Below are positions 1-7,345 of a stretch of 64,000 nucleotides of DNA, piece after piece. Every line of letters starts with the position of its first letter. Position 1 is the first letter of the stretch. Source of the stretch: Achromobacter dolens (GTDB lineage: Bacteria; Pseudomonadota; Gammaproteobacteria; Burkholderiales; Burkholderiaceae_B); NCBI RefSeq assembly GCF_902859745.1, contig NZ_CADIJW010000009.1, positions 62,001-126,000 of the forward strand, in the 5' to 3' direction. A model generated the notes under the pieces. It was not told the origin of the DNA. It was given only the letters and a program-made list of their open reading frames with translations, and made no database searches. The position numbers and the translations under genes are program-made.

Positions 1-232
1 CGCCCGAGAAACCCTTGCCCTCGCCGCGGATCACCACCACGCGGGTATCGGGGTCGGTGTCGATATCGCGCCAGATGTCGGCCAGCTCGCGGTGCATGCG
101 GTCGTCGGCGGTGGACAGCTTGCCCGGCTTGCCGTCCTTGGACCCCATGATCAGCTCCAGCACGCCATTGGGATGGCGGCGCAGCTTGAGGGACTCGTAG
201 GCGGAATAGTGTTCCAGCGTGATATCGGTCAT
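1..232 (-). CDS. Enoyl-CoA hydratase/isomerase family protein, 3' end cut by window edge
   Basis: Only the first 77 codons are visible. The ATG is at 232 on the complement strand and the frame is open to base 1. Residues 64-77 end in VVVIRGEGKGFSG, the beta-strand and oxyanion-hole segment of the crotonase fold; the residues carrying the catalytic acids lie outside the window. Family members hydrate or isomerise acyl-CoA thioesters in the cytoplasm, but substrate cannot be judged from this part. The gene is divergent from nnrD, with about 100 bp between the two starts. The family call is firm and the specific reaction is open. Confidence 0.8.
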   Translation of the reverse strand, partial: MTDITLEHYSAYESLKLRRHPNGVLELIMGSKDGKPGKLSTADDRMHRELADIWRDIDTDPDTRVVVIRGEGKGFSG

Positions 233-332
233 CGTCGTCTCCGGTGGCGCGGGCGGAAGGCCGCGCGTTTTGGGGCACTATAGTGGATAGCCCCATCCCA
301 GGCGCCCGCCGCCGATCCCGGAGCCTCAGCCC

Positions 333-1202
333 ATGAACACCCCCGCCCCCTCCTTTGCCGGCGAGATCCGCCGCGACGACCTGCCGGCGTTGTTCGCCGT
401 GCGCGACCCGGACACCCATAAAGGCAGTTTCGGCACCGTCGGCGTGGTGGGCGGCGGGCGTGGCATGGAAGGCGCGGCGCTGCTGGCCGCGCGCGCCGCA
501 CTCAAGACAGGCGCCGGCAAGGTGCTGGTGGGCTTCGCCCAGGACGCGGCGCCGCTGCCCTGCGATCCGCTGCAACCCGAACTGATGCTGCGCGACGCGC
601 GCTCGCTGTTCGACACGGACTGGGGCGTGACCGCCTGGGTTGCCGGGTGCGGCATCGGCGCCGGCCCGGGCGCGGCCAACGCCCTGTCCGAGCTGTTCGT
701 GTTGCGCCATGGCGCGCCGCTGGTGCTGGACGCCGACGGCCTGAACCTGCTGGCCAACGGCGGCATCCAGCCCAACTGGGGCGACGGCCCGGTGGTGCTG
801 ACCCCGCACCCGGCCGAGGCCGGCCGGCTGCTCGGTCTGGACACCCCCGGCATCCAGGCCGACCGCCCCGCCGCCGCCCAGGCGCTGGCGCGGCGCTTCG
901 GCGCCTGGGCGGTCCTGAAGGGCGCGGGCACCGTGGTCTGCGCGCCGGACGGCACCTGGTGGCGCAATACCAGCGGCAACCCCGGCCTGGCCACGGCCGG
1001 AACGGGGGACGTATTGGCCGGCATCCTGGGCTCGCTGCTGGCCCAGCGCCTGCCGCTGGCGCAAGCCGTGGCCGGCGCGGTCTGGCTGCACGGCGCGGCG
1101 GCCGACGCCCTGGTGGCCCGGGGCATCGGGCCGATCGGGCTGACCGCGGGCGAACTGGCGGACGCCGCCCGGGGACTGCGCAACGGCGGGCCGACCGCCT
1201 AA
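333..1202 (+). CDS. nnrD: ADP-dependent NAD(P)H-hydrate dehydratase (stand-alone YjeF C-terminal domain)
   Basis: 289 aa. It repairs damaged NAD(P)H by dehydrating the S-form hydrate at the expense of ADP. Seen: a glycine-rich segment [15 protein letters not shown] near residues 34-48 and the family signature [19 protein letters not shown] near 212-230, where the TGD Asp is the usual catalytic residue. The enterobacterial protein is bifunctional (epimerase plus dehydratase). Here only the C-terminal dehydratase domain is present, so the epimerase must be encoded elsewhere or absent. The ATG at 333 gives the normal N-terminus of this domain. Its right-hand neighbour has its own promoter, so nnrD is probably a single-gene unit. 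Confidence 0.9.
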   Translation: MNTPAPSFAGEIRRDDLPALFAVRDPDTHKGSFGTVGVVGGGRGMEGAALLAARAALKTGAGKVLVGFAQDAAPLPCDPLQPELMLRDARSLFDTDWGVTAWVAGCGIGAGPGAANALSELFVLRHGAPLVLDADGLNLLANGGIQPNWGDGPVVLTPHPAEAGRLLGLDTPGIQADRPAAAQALARRFGAWAVLKGAGTVVCAPDGTWWRNTSGNPGLATAGTGDVLAGILGSLLAQRLPLAQAVAGAVWLHGAAADALVARGIGPIGLTAGELADAARGLRNGGPTA

Positions 1203-1235
1203 GTCCCCGGCGGCAAAAACATTTTTACAACATAC

Positions 1236-1284
1236 TAGGGTTTTCCCCTAAAAACGCGTTGCTTTTGATTTAGGGTTATCCCTA
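1236..1284. promoter_or_regulatory. Two near-identical dyads around the promoter of the 77-aa gene
   Basis: TAGGGTTTTCCCCTA at 1236-1250 and TAGGGTTATCCCTA at 1271-1284 are both dyads with TAGGG/CCCTA arms. Their centres lie about 34 bp apart, roughly three helical turns. The second lies in the promoter spacer and overlaps the start of the -10 box (TATAAT, 1283-1288). That arrangement fits a repressor operator pair, but no regulator is identified. Confidence 0.5.
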
Positions 1285-1288
1285 TAAT
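1259..1288 (+). promoter_or_regulatory. Sigma-70 type promoter for the 77-aa gene
   Basis: -35 TTGCTT (1259-1264) and a perfect -10 TATAAT (1283-1288) with an 18-bp spacer, in an AT-rich stretch that stands out from the surrounding GC-rich DNA. The expected transcription start near 1295 leaves a 5' leader of about 30 nt carrying the TGGAG ribosome site. Confidence 0.65.
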
Positions 1289-1323
1289 GGTTTACCCCAA
1301 GACGAAACGGACTGGAGAAAACC

Positions 1324-1557
1324 ATGAGCGAACTGACCCTGAACCACACTGCCCGCCTGACCGACGCGCTGGAGCGTGACCTGCTCCGCGGCGCCCTCGA
1401 GAACCAACCGAATTCCCACCCGCTGACCAACCTGAAGAAGGCTGGCAAGGCGATCGCCGCCGCCGTTGCTGGCGTGTTCGCCTTCATCGACGAAGTCAAC
1501 GAGTCGATGAACAAGGCCCGCGCCGCCAGCTCGCGCTTCTCCGGTTCGCAGTGGTAA
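1324..1557 (+). CDS. Small conserved-looking protein of unknown function (77 aa)
   Basis: I do not recognise this protein. It has a good ribosome site (ACTGGAGAAAACC before the ATG) and a strong promoter 40 bp upstream. The codons are almost entirely C/G-ending, so it is probably expressed. Residues 37-57 form an alanine/valine-rich, mildly hydrophobic helix (KKAGKAIAAAVAGVFAFIDE) flanked by charged segments. The C-terminus is Ser/Arg-rich and ends in W. There is no convincing signal peptide and one weak membrane-helix candidate. It could be a small cytoplasmic or membrane-associated protein. Function is unknown; existence as a gene is likely. Confidence 0.75.
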   Translation: MSELTLNHTARLTDALERDLLRGALENQPNSHPLTNLKKAGKAIAAAVAGVFAFIDEVNESMNKARAASSRFSGSQW

Positions 1558-1874
1558 GACCAGCCGTGCCGGCCTGAGTCGCGACCGATCTCCCGCGATT
1601 CAGCCTGGCGCGCTGCCGGTGCAACGCCCGCCGCCCACGCGGCGCCCGCTGCATCGGACCCGGTGCCCGGGTCTTCATTACCGGGCGCCATCGCGCCGCG
1701 CCGGCCCCACTTGCGGGGCCCCCGCGACGCCCTCCACGACGCAATACTCGATCGCCCCGGTGCGAAGCCGTCCCGAAGCGGGACTGCCTCGAACTGGGGC
1801 GATCGGCATTTTTCGCACGGCTTCGCCCGCTATTCCCCCTCTCGGCGTTTACCCTGACGCCGGCCCGGCGCGCA
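1558..1874. other. Intergenic region with nested inverted repeats
   Basis: No gene is supported here. The notable content is a set of inverted repeats at 1749-1826, listed separately. The rest is GC-rich sequence with many short palindromes and no recognisable RNA gene. Short open frames lack ribosome sites and shift in composition, so I do not call them. Confidence 0.5.
1749..1826 (+). ncRNA. Candidate structured RNA or terminator-like element
   Basis: An outer stem pairs 1749-1761 with 1793-1805 (12 of 13 bases). It encloses a perfect 6-bp hairpin, GTCCCG/CGGGAC (1770-1775/1779-1784). The outer stem is followed by a T run (TTTTT, 1809-1813), as at an intrinsic terminator. A competing perfect 10-bp pairing, GCGAAGCCGT (1762-1771) with ACGGCTTCGC (1817-1826), would open the first fold. 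This could be a small-RNA 3' end, a terminator or a switch. No known RNA family is recognised. Confidence 0.35.
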
Positions 1875-1904
1875 TTGACAGCGCGCGAAGCCCCTATCGA
1901 TAAT
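1875..1904 (+). promoter_or_regulatory. Sigma-70 type promoter for the first substrate-binding protein gene
   Basis: Consensus -35 TTGACA (1875-1880), 18-bp spacer, and -10 GATAAT (1899-1904). Transcription should start near 1911, leaving a leader of about 130 nt before the ATG at 2040. The leader is C-rich, with no further structure that I recognise. Confidence 0.65.
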
Positions 1905-2039
1905 CGGCCCCTTGCCGTCGTGCCTGGCGCCAAAAACACCGCAAGCCCCCCAGCCGACGTTGCGTTCCCCCGGTTGGCCCCGCCGCTGTTTCCCCCCCGC
2001 CAGCACGATCCGGTTCGTTCCCCATCCGGAGTTGTCACC

Positions 2040-3653
2040 ATGAAGTTGCGCACCACCCTGGCCCTTGTGGCCGCCGCCATTCCCTTGGCCGCTGCCCAGG
2101 CCCAGACGCTGAAGATCGGCCTGTCCGCCGAACCCACCTCGGCCGACCCCCACTACCACAAGATGACGCAGAACGACGCGTTCTCCGCGCACGTCTACAG
2201 TTCGCTGGTGGGCCGCAGTGCCGACATGAAGCTGGTGCCCGCGCTGGCCACGTCCTGGAAGAACCTGGACGACCTGACCTGGGAATTCAAGCTGCGCGAC
2301 GACGTCAAGTTCTCCAACGGCAAGCCGTTCACGTCCGAAGACGTGCTGTTCACGATCTGCCGCACGCTGAACAACGAGACCAACGTGTCGCAGTCCTACA
2401 TGGACACGACCAAGCTGATCACCGACGTGCAGACGCCGGATGCGCACACCGTCATCATCAAGACCGGCGCCCCCTTCCCGCTGATGCCCGCCGAAATGGC
2501 GCGCTCGCTGCCGATCATCTGGAACGGCATCGTCGAGCACGGCAAGCTGACGTTCGACCCGAAGAAGGGTTGCGGCGTGACCGGCGCCTGGCCGACGGTG
2601 GCCGACTTCAACAACGGCAAGGACGCCATCGGCACCGGCCCGTACACCCTGAAGTCGTACGTCAAGGGCACCGGCATCGAACTGGTGCGCAATGAGAACT
2701 ACTGGGGTCCGAAGCCCTACTGGAAGGAAGTGAAGTTCGTGCCGGTGCCGGCCGCCGGCCCGCGCCTGACCGGCCTGTTGTCGGGCGACTTCGACATGAT
2801 CGAGAACCCCGCCGCGCGCGACCTGCAGCGCCTGAAGGACAACCCCAAGTTCGGTTTCGTGGCCACGCCCTCGACCCGCCTGGTGTTCTTCCAGCCCGAC
2901 GTGGCGCGCAACCCGAGCCCGTTCGTCAAGAGCGCCGACGGCAAGAACCCGCTGCAGGACCTGCGCGTGCGCAAGGCGATTTCGATGGCCATCGACCGCA
3001 AGACCATCACCGCCCGCATCATGGACGGCATGGCCACCCCGGCCTACCAGTACATGCCCGACGGCATGTTCGGCGCGCTGCCCAAGGCCCCGGAAATCAA
3101 GTACGACCCGGAAGGCGCCAAGAAGCTGCTGGCCGAAGCCGGCTACCCCAACGGCTTCGAGCTGACGCTGTCGTCGACCAACGACCGCTACGTCAATGAC
3201 GGCCAGGTGGCGCAGGCCGTGGCCCAGTACCTGGCCCGCGTCGGCATCAAGACCAACGTCGACGCCATGACCGCCTCGATCTACTTCCCCAAGCGCGCCA
3301 AGCGCGAGTTCAGCTTCTCGATGGGCGGCTGGCCGGCGGAAACGGGCGAAGCCTCGGCGCTGTTCCAACTGTGGGTCGCCTCGCTCGACTCGCCCAAGAG
3401 CCTGGGCACCAGCAACTACGGCGGTTTCACCAACGCCGACTTCGACAAGGTCTACAAGCAGGCCATCGTCACCGTCGACGCGCCCAAGCGCGAGAAGCTG
3501 CTGCAGGAAGCCACCCAGATCGCGCTGGACAACGTGCCGCTGATTCCGCTGCACTTCGAAAGCAGCATCTGGGCCTTCCGCAAGGGCATCTCCTATGAAG
3601 GCCGCCGCGACCAGTTCACGCTGGCCACCTCGGTCAAGCCCGACGCCAAGTAA
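2040..3653 (+). CDS. Periplasmic substrate-binding protein of a dipeptide/oligopeptide-type ABC transporter (copy 1)
   Basis: 537 aa, SBP_bac_5 (DppA/OppA) family. The start at ATG 2040 is chosen because it begins a clean signal peptide (MKLRTTLALVAAAIPLAAAQA, cleavage expected after AQA) and has a CGGAG ribosome site; longer upstream frames would bury the signal. The mature protein starts QTLKIGLSAEPTSADPHYHK, typical of the family. It captures peptides or similar ligands in the periplasm and hands them to a DppBC-type permease. It closely resembles the protein at 7346-8986, for example in the segments DRYVNDGQVAQAVAQYL and AVPAAGPRLTGLL-like regions. It has its own promoter and terminator, separate from the permease genes. 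Ligand unknown. Confidence 0.92.
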   Translation: MKLRTTLALVAAAIPLAAAQAQTLKIGLSAEPTSADPHYHKMTQNDAFSAHVYSSLVGRSADMKLVPALATSWKNLDDLTWEFKLRDDVKFSNGKPFTSEDVLFTICRTLNNETNVSQSYMDTTKLITDVQTPDAHTVIIKTGAPFPLMPAEMARSLPIIWNGIVEHGKLTFDPKKGCGVTGAWPTVADFNNGKDAIGTGPYTLKSYVKGTGIELVRNENYWGPKPYWKEVKFVPVPAAGPRLTGLLSGDFDMIENPAARDLQRLKDNPKFGFVATPSTRLVFFQPDVARNPSPFVKSADGKNPLQDLRVRKAISMAIDRKTITARIMDGMATPAYQYMPDGMFGALPKAPEIKYDPEGAKKLLAEAGYPNGFELTLSSTNDRYVNDGQVAQAVAQYLARVGIKTNVDAMTASIYFPKRAKREFSFSMGGWPAETGEASALFQLWVASLDSPKSLGTSNYGGFTNADFDKVYKQAIVTVDAPKREKLLQEATQIALDNVPLIPLHFESSIWAFRKGISYEGRRDQFTLATSVKPDAK

Positions 3654-3671
3654 TCCGGCGCGCGCGACATG

Positions 3672-3702
3672 AAAACGGCTGCCTTCGGGCAGCCGTTTTT
3701 CT
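3672..3702 (+). terminator. Rho-independent terminator after the first substrate-binding protein gene
   Basis: Perfect 9-bp stem ACGGCTGCC/GGCAGCCGT (3675-3683/3688-3696) with a TTCG tetraloop followed by TTTTTCTTT. An A run on the left makes it potentially bidirectional, so it could also serve the convergent LysR gene. Confidence 0.9.
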
Positions 3703-3741
3703 TTGGATGCGCGTCGCGCCCCCCTGACGGGCGTGACGGTC

Positions 3742-4656
3742 TCAGGCGCCCGGCCCTTGCGCCAGCAGCACGTCCAGTTCGCGCGACAACAGGTCGATGA
3801 AGGCTTCCGTCTTGGGCGGCAATTGGCGCCCCTGCATGACGTGCAGTTGCAAGGTGCGCGACTGCAACTGGGCGTTGGAGATCGGCACCGCCACCAGCTC
3901 GTCGCGCTTGAGGCTCCAGGCCACCGAGATGTAGCCGCTGAGCATGATGGCGTCGGAACCGAACACGAAGCCATGCAGCGGCGAGGAATCATTGCAGGTA
4001 AAGGTCGGCTCGAGCTGCACCGATTCCAGCAGGCAGCCCATCTCGAACAGATGGCGGGTGGTGGTGCCGGGGCCCGTCAGCGCCAGCGGGTAGCGGCCCA
4101 GGTCCTGCAGGCTGACGCTCTTGCGGCCGGCCAGCGGGTGGCCCGCGGCCATGACGGCGTGCACCGGCGCGCGCCGCGAATAGCGCACGCTGACGCCGCT
4201 GAGCCGTTCGACGTTGAAGGTCATGCCCAGTTCGACGCTGCCTTCGGCGACGCGGCGCGCAACATCGGCCGGCGTGCCCACGTGCAGGTCGAAGCGCGCC
4301 TCGGGCCAGTCGCGGCGAAAGCGCGCCATGGCCGACGGCAGGAAGATGCGCGCCACGCCCTCGACCGCCGCCATGCGGATCTCGTTGCGCGCCATGCCCT
4401 TGAGCGCGGCGATCTCCTGCAGCACCGAATCCGATTCCAGCAATGTGCGGCGCGCGTGGGCCAGCAGCAGCCGGCCGGCCTCGCTCAGCACCATGCCGCG
4501 CGCGGCGCGCTCGAACAAGGGCGCGCCCGCCTCTTCCTCCAGCTTGGCGATCTGCCGGCTGATGGCCGACACCGCCACGTGCAGGCGTTCGGACGCCCCG
4601 CTCAGGCTGCCCGCCTGGGCGACCTCGACAAAGTAACGCAGGGCGATGCCGTGCAT
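3742..4656 (-). CDS. LysR-family transcriptional regulator
   Basis: 304 aa, normal LysR length. The N-terminal winged helix-turn-helix is clear at residues 14-50 (GSLSGASERLHVAVSAISRQ then IAKLEEEAGAPLFERAARG). The C-terminal two-lobed effector domain follows. It is divergent from the M20 hydrolase gene at 4821 across 164 bp, the classic layout for a LysR protein controlling the neighbouring operon. Inference: it regulates the hydrolase/transporter operon (4821-15133) and perhaps itself. Effector unknown. Confidence 0.9.
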   Translation of the reverse strand: MHGIALRYFVEVAQAGSLSGASERLHVAVSAISRQIAKLEEEAGAPLFERAARGMVLSEAGRLLLAHARRTLLESDSVLQEIAALKGMARNEIRMAAVEGVARIFLPSAMARFRRDWPEARFDLHVGTPADVARRVAEGSVELGMTFNVERLSGVSVRYSRRAPVHAVMAAGHPLAGRKSVSLQDLGRYPLALTGPGTTTRHLFEMGCLLESVQLEPTFTCNDSSPLHGFVFGSDAIMLSGYISVAWSLKRDELVAVPISNAQLQSRTLQLHVMQGRQLPPKTEAFIDLLSRELDVLLAQGPGA

Positions 4657-4820
4657 GTTTCCCCCTCGCTGGGGCCTGACGCCGATGAAAATAGCTTTGC
4701 CTTTTTTGCAAAGCTTCTGATAAATATTCTAATTGTAGAGAAAGCTTCCCTGATCCTAGAATTTGCGCAACGATTCAGCAGGGTGCGCAATGACGCGCCC
4801 TGCCAGACAAGGGGAAGTCC
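4657..4820. promoter_or_regulatory. Divergent control region between LysR gene and hydrolase/transporter operon
   Basis: AT-rich relative to its surroundings. A rightward promoter candidate is TTGCAA (4706-4711) and TCTAAT (4728-4733) with a 16-bp spacer. The 8-mer AAAGCTTC occurs twice as a direct repeat, at 4710-4717 and 4741-4748, 31 bp apart (about three turns) and bracketing the -10. These are reasonable LysR contact sites. The hydrolase gene uses a GTG start with AAGGGGAAG upstream. Confidence 0.45.
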
Positions 4821-6257
4821 GTGCCAGCAGCAGTCACGAGCGCCAGCCGCGCCGCCGCCATCGGCCGCGCGGTCGCGTATGCCGATAGCGGCGCCTTGCA
4901 GCGCGACCTGGCGGAGCTGGTCGCGCACCGCACCGAAAGCCAGAACCCGGACCAGCGCGCCGCGCTCCACGACTACCTGCGCACGGCGGTCGCGCCGCGC
5001 CTGGAAGCGCTGGGCTGTTCCTGGCGCGTCGAGGACAACCCCGTCGCCGGCGGTCCGCCGTTCCTGCTGGCCGAGCGCATCGAGGACCCGGCCCTGCCCA
5101 CCGTGCTGATGTACGCCCACGGCGACGTGGTGCGCGGCTATGACGAGCAATGGCGCGCCGGCCTGGCGCCGTGGCGCCTGACGGCCGAGGGCGATCGCTG
5201 GTACGGCCGCGGCGCCGCCGACAACAAGGGACAGTACTGCGTCAACATGACGGCGCTGGAACAGGTGCGGGCCGAACGCGGCGGGCGCCTGGGCTTCAAC
5301 CTGCGCATGCTGGTGGAATGCGGCGAGGAAGTCGGCTCGCCCGGCCTGCACCAGGCCTGCGCCGCGTGGCGCGAGTCGCTGGCGGCGGACGTCTTCATCG
5401 CCTCCGACGGGCCGCGGCTGGCGGCCGACCTGCCGACACTGTTCCTGGGCTCGCGCGGCACGCTGCTGTTCGACCTGACGGTGGACCTGCGCGGCCACGC
5501 CCACCACTCGGGCAACTGGGGCGGCGTGCTGCCCAATCCCGGCATCATCCTGGCAAACGCGCTGGCCAGCCTGGTGGATGCGCGCGGCCGATTGCTGGTC
5601 GACGGCCTGCGTCCGCCGGCGATTCCGCCCGCCGTGCGCCAGGCGCTGGCGGACATCCAGGTCGGCCAGGACGACGACGCACCCGAGATCGACCCGGACT
5701 GGGGCGAGCCCGGCCTGTCGCTGGCCGAGCGCCTGTTTGGCTGGAACACGCTGGAAGTGCTGGCCTACAAGACCGGCAATCCCGACAACCCGGTAGGCGC
5801 GATTCCGCCGCGCGCCAGCGCCACCTGCAACCTGCGTTTCGTGGTCGGCACCGACTGGCGCCAGGCCGAGGGCATCCTGCGCCGGCACCTGGACGCGCGG
5901 GGCCTGCGGCAGGTCCAGGTCCGCGTGCGGCGCGGCACGCCGGCCACCCGGCTGGACCCGGACGATCCGTGGGCGCGCTGGGCCGTGGCCTCGCTGGCCG
6001 CCACCACCGGCAAGACGCCCGCGCTGCTGCCGAACCTGGGCGGCACCGTGCCCAACGACGCCTTCTCGGACGTGCTGGGGCTGCCCACCATCTGGGTGCC
6101 GCATTCCTATCCCGCCTGTTGCCAGCATGGCCCCGACGAACACCTGCTCGCCTCGGTGGCGCGCGAAGGCGCGGCGGTGATGGCCGGCCTGTTCTGGGAC
6201 CTGGGCGAACAGGGCGCGGCCGTGGCCGCGCAACGCGAGCGCCTGACCGCCACCTGA
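4821..6257 (+). CDS. M20-family metallopeptidase/deacylase
   Basis: 478 aa from a GTG start. The zinc-enzyme signature is complete: YAHGDVV (His100, Asp102), GRGAADNKG (bridging Asp134), CGEEVGS (Glu169/Glu170) and the dimerisation-domain motif HHSGNWGG. Near the C-terminus, GGTVPNDAF and VPHSYPACCQHGPDEH carry the last ligands. M20 enzymes hydrolyse peptide or N-acyl amide bonds with two metal ions; this long form resembles acetylornithine deacetylase/dipeptidase-like members. No signal peptide, so cytoplasmic. It is first in the operon downstream of the LysR control region, 53 bp before the AstE-like gene. Exact substrate unknown. Confidence 0.88.
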   Translation: MPAAVTSASRAAAIGRAVAYADSGALQRDLAELVAHRTESQNPDQRAALHDYLRTAVAPRLEALGCSWRVEDNPVAGGPPFLLAERIEDPALPTVLMYAHGDVVRGYDEQWRAGLAPWRLTAEGDRWYGRGAADNKGQYCVNMTALEQVRAERGGRLGFNLRMLVECGEEVGSPGLHQACAAWRESLAADVFIASDGPRLAADLPTLFLGSRGTLLFDLTVDLRGHAHHSGNWGGVLPNPGIILANALASLVDARGRLLVDGLRPPAIPPAVRQALADIQVGQDDDAPEIDPDWGEPGLSLAERLFGWNTLEVLAYKTGNPDNPVGAIPPRASATCNLRFVVGTDWRQAEGILRRHLDARGLRQVQVRVRRGTPATRLDPDDPWARWAVASLAATTGKTPALLPNLGGTVPNDAFSDVLGLPTIWVPHSYPACCQHGPDEHLLASVAREGAAVMAGLFWDLGEQGAAVAAQRERLTAT

Positions 6258-6310
6258 CCGCCTTCGGGCGTCATCCCTTATACAATCCCCCTCGCTTGAT
6301 CGGAGTTCCC

Positions 6311-7282
6311 ATGTCCTCGTCCCCTACCGCGTCCCGTCCGCGTCCCTTTTTGCTCGCCTGTCCGGATCTGGCGGCCGAGCGCGTGGGCAACACGGATACC
6401 CCCGGCGTCTGGCATTTCGACTCCGGCGCGCCGGGCAAGCGCGTGATGCTCAGCGCCCTGGTCCACGGCAACGAGCTGTGCGGCGCCTGGGCCCTGAAGG
6501 ACGCGCTGGCCGCCGGCCTGCGCCCGCGCCGTGGTTCGCTGACGCTGGCATTCTGCAACCTGGCCGCGTTCGACCGCTTCGACCCCGCCAACTACGCGCC
6601 GGCGCGCTTCGTCGACGAAGACATGAACCGCGTCTGGAGCGACGACAAGCTGGCCCAGCCCATCAGCCAGGAACGCCGCCGCGCCGCCGCCCTGCGTCCG
6701 TGGGTGGCGCAGGCCGACTGGCTGCTGGACTTCCACTCGATGAGCAATTCCGACGTGCCGCTGCAACTGACCGGCATGGAACAGCGCAACATCGACCTGG
6801 CCCTGTCGCTGGGCAACCCCGCCACGATCATCGCCGACGCCGGCCATGCCGCCGGCGTGCGCATGCGCGACTACGGCCGTTTCGGCGAGGCCGGCGACAA
6901 CGGCACCCGCTCGCTGCTGATCGAATGCGGCTTCCATGGCGCGCCCGAGGCGCGCGGCGTGGCGGTCGATCAGATGGCGCGCTTCCTGGTGGCGGCCGGC
7001 ACCGTGGACGAGGCCGACCTGCCCGCCGCCTGGTTCGCCCCCCAGGCCAGCGCGCAGCGCGCGCTGCGCGTGACCCACGCAATCGCCGCCAAGAGCGCCG
7101 ACTTCCGTTTCGCCGAGCCCTGGAAGGGCCTGGAGACGCTGGCGCGCGCCGGCACCGCCATCGGCTGGTCCGAGGGCGAGGCCGTGACCACGCCGTACGA
7201 CAACTGCGTCCTGATCATGCCGTCGACCGCCAACCTGCGGGCCGGGGTGACGGTGGTGCGGCTGGCGCAACCGATCGTCTGA
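6311..7282 (+). CDS. Succinylglutamate desuccinylase/aspartoacylase-family (M14) zinc hydrolase
   Basis: 323 aa. Start ATG 6311 has GATCGGAG 9 bases upstream; a much longer frame reaching left is a shadow of the M20 gene. Zinc ligands are visible as VHGNELCGAW (His52, Glu55) and LLDFHSM (His142). LLIECGFHG supplies the likely catalytic Glu205. The family cleaves N-acyl groups from amino acids (AstE, aspartoacylase) or acts on related amides. A TTATACAAT stretch just before the ribosome site may give an internal promoter. Its position between two hydrolase/transport genes supports a role in processing imported acylated amino acids or peptides; this is inference. Confidence 0.85.
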   Translation: MSSSPTASRPRPFLLACPDLAAERVGNTDTPGVWHFDSGAPGKRVMLSALVHGNELCGAWALKDALAAGLRPRRGSLTLAFCNLAAFDRFDPANYAPARFVDEDMNRVWSDDKLAQPISQERRRAAALRPWVAQADWLLDFHSMSNSDVPLQLTGMEQRNIDLALSLGNPATIIADAGHAAGVRMRDYGRFGEAGDNGTRSLLIECGFHGAPEARGVAVDQMARFLVAAGTVDEADLPAAWFAPQASAQRALRVTHAIAAKSADFRFAEPWKGLETLARAGTAIGWSEGEAVTTPYDNCVLIMPSTANLRAGVTVVRLAQPIV

Positions 7283-7345
7283 TGCATCGCGCGGCGCGCC
7301 CTCGATGGCGCGCCGCCTCATAAAAAAACCACCAAGGGAAGCAGC

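Noticed and set aside
1830-3992. Long open frame opposite the first substrate-binding protein gene
   Set aside because: Antisense of a clear SBP_bac_5 gene and terminator; composition is typical of shadow frames in GC-rich DNA (runs of Ala, Arg, Gly, His).
5150-7282. 710-residue frame apparently fusing M20 antiframe with the AstE-like protein
   Set aside because: Only the part from ATG 6311 has a family match and ribosome site; the rest is a shifted reading of the M20 gene.
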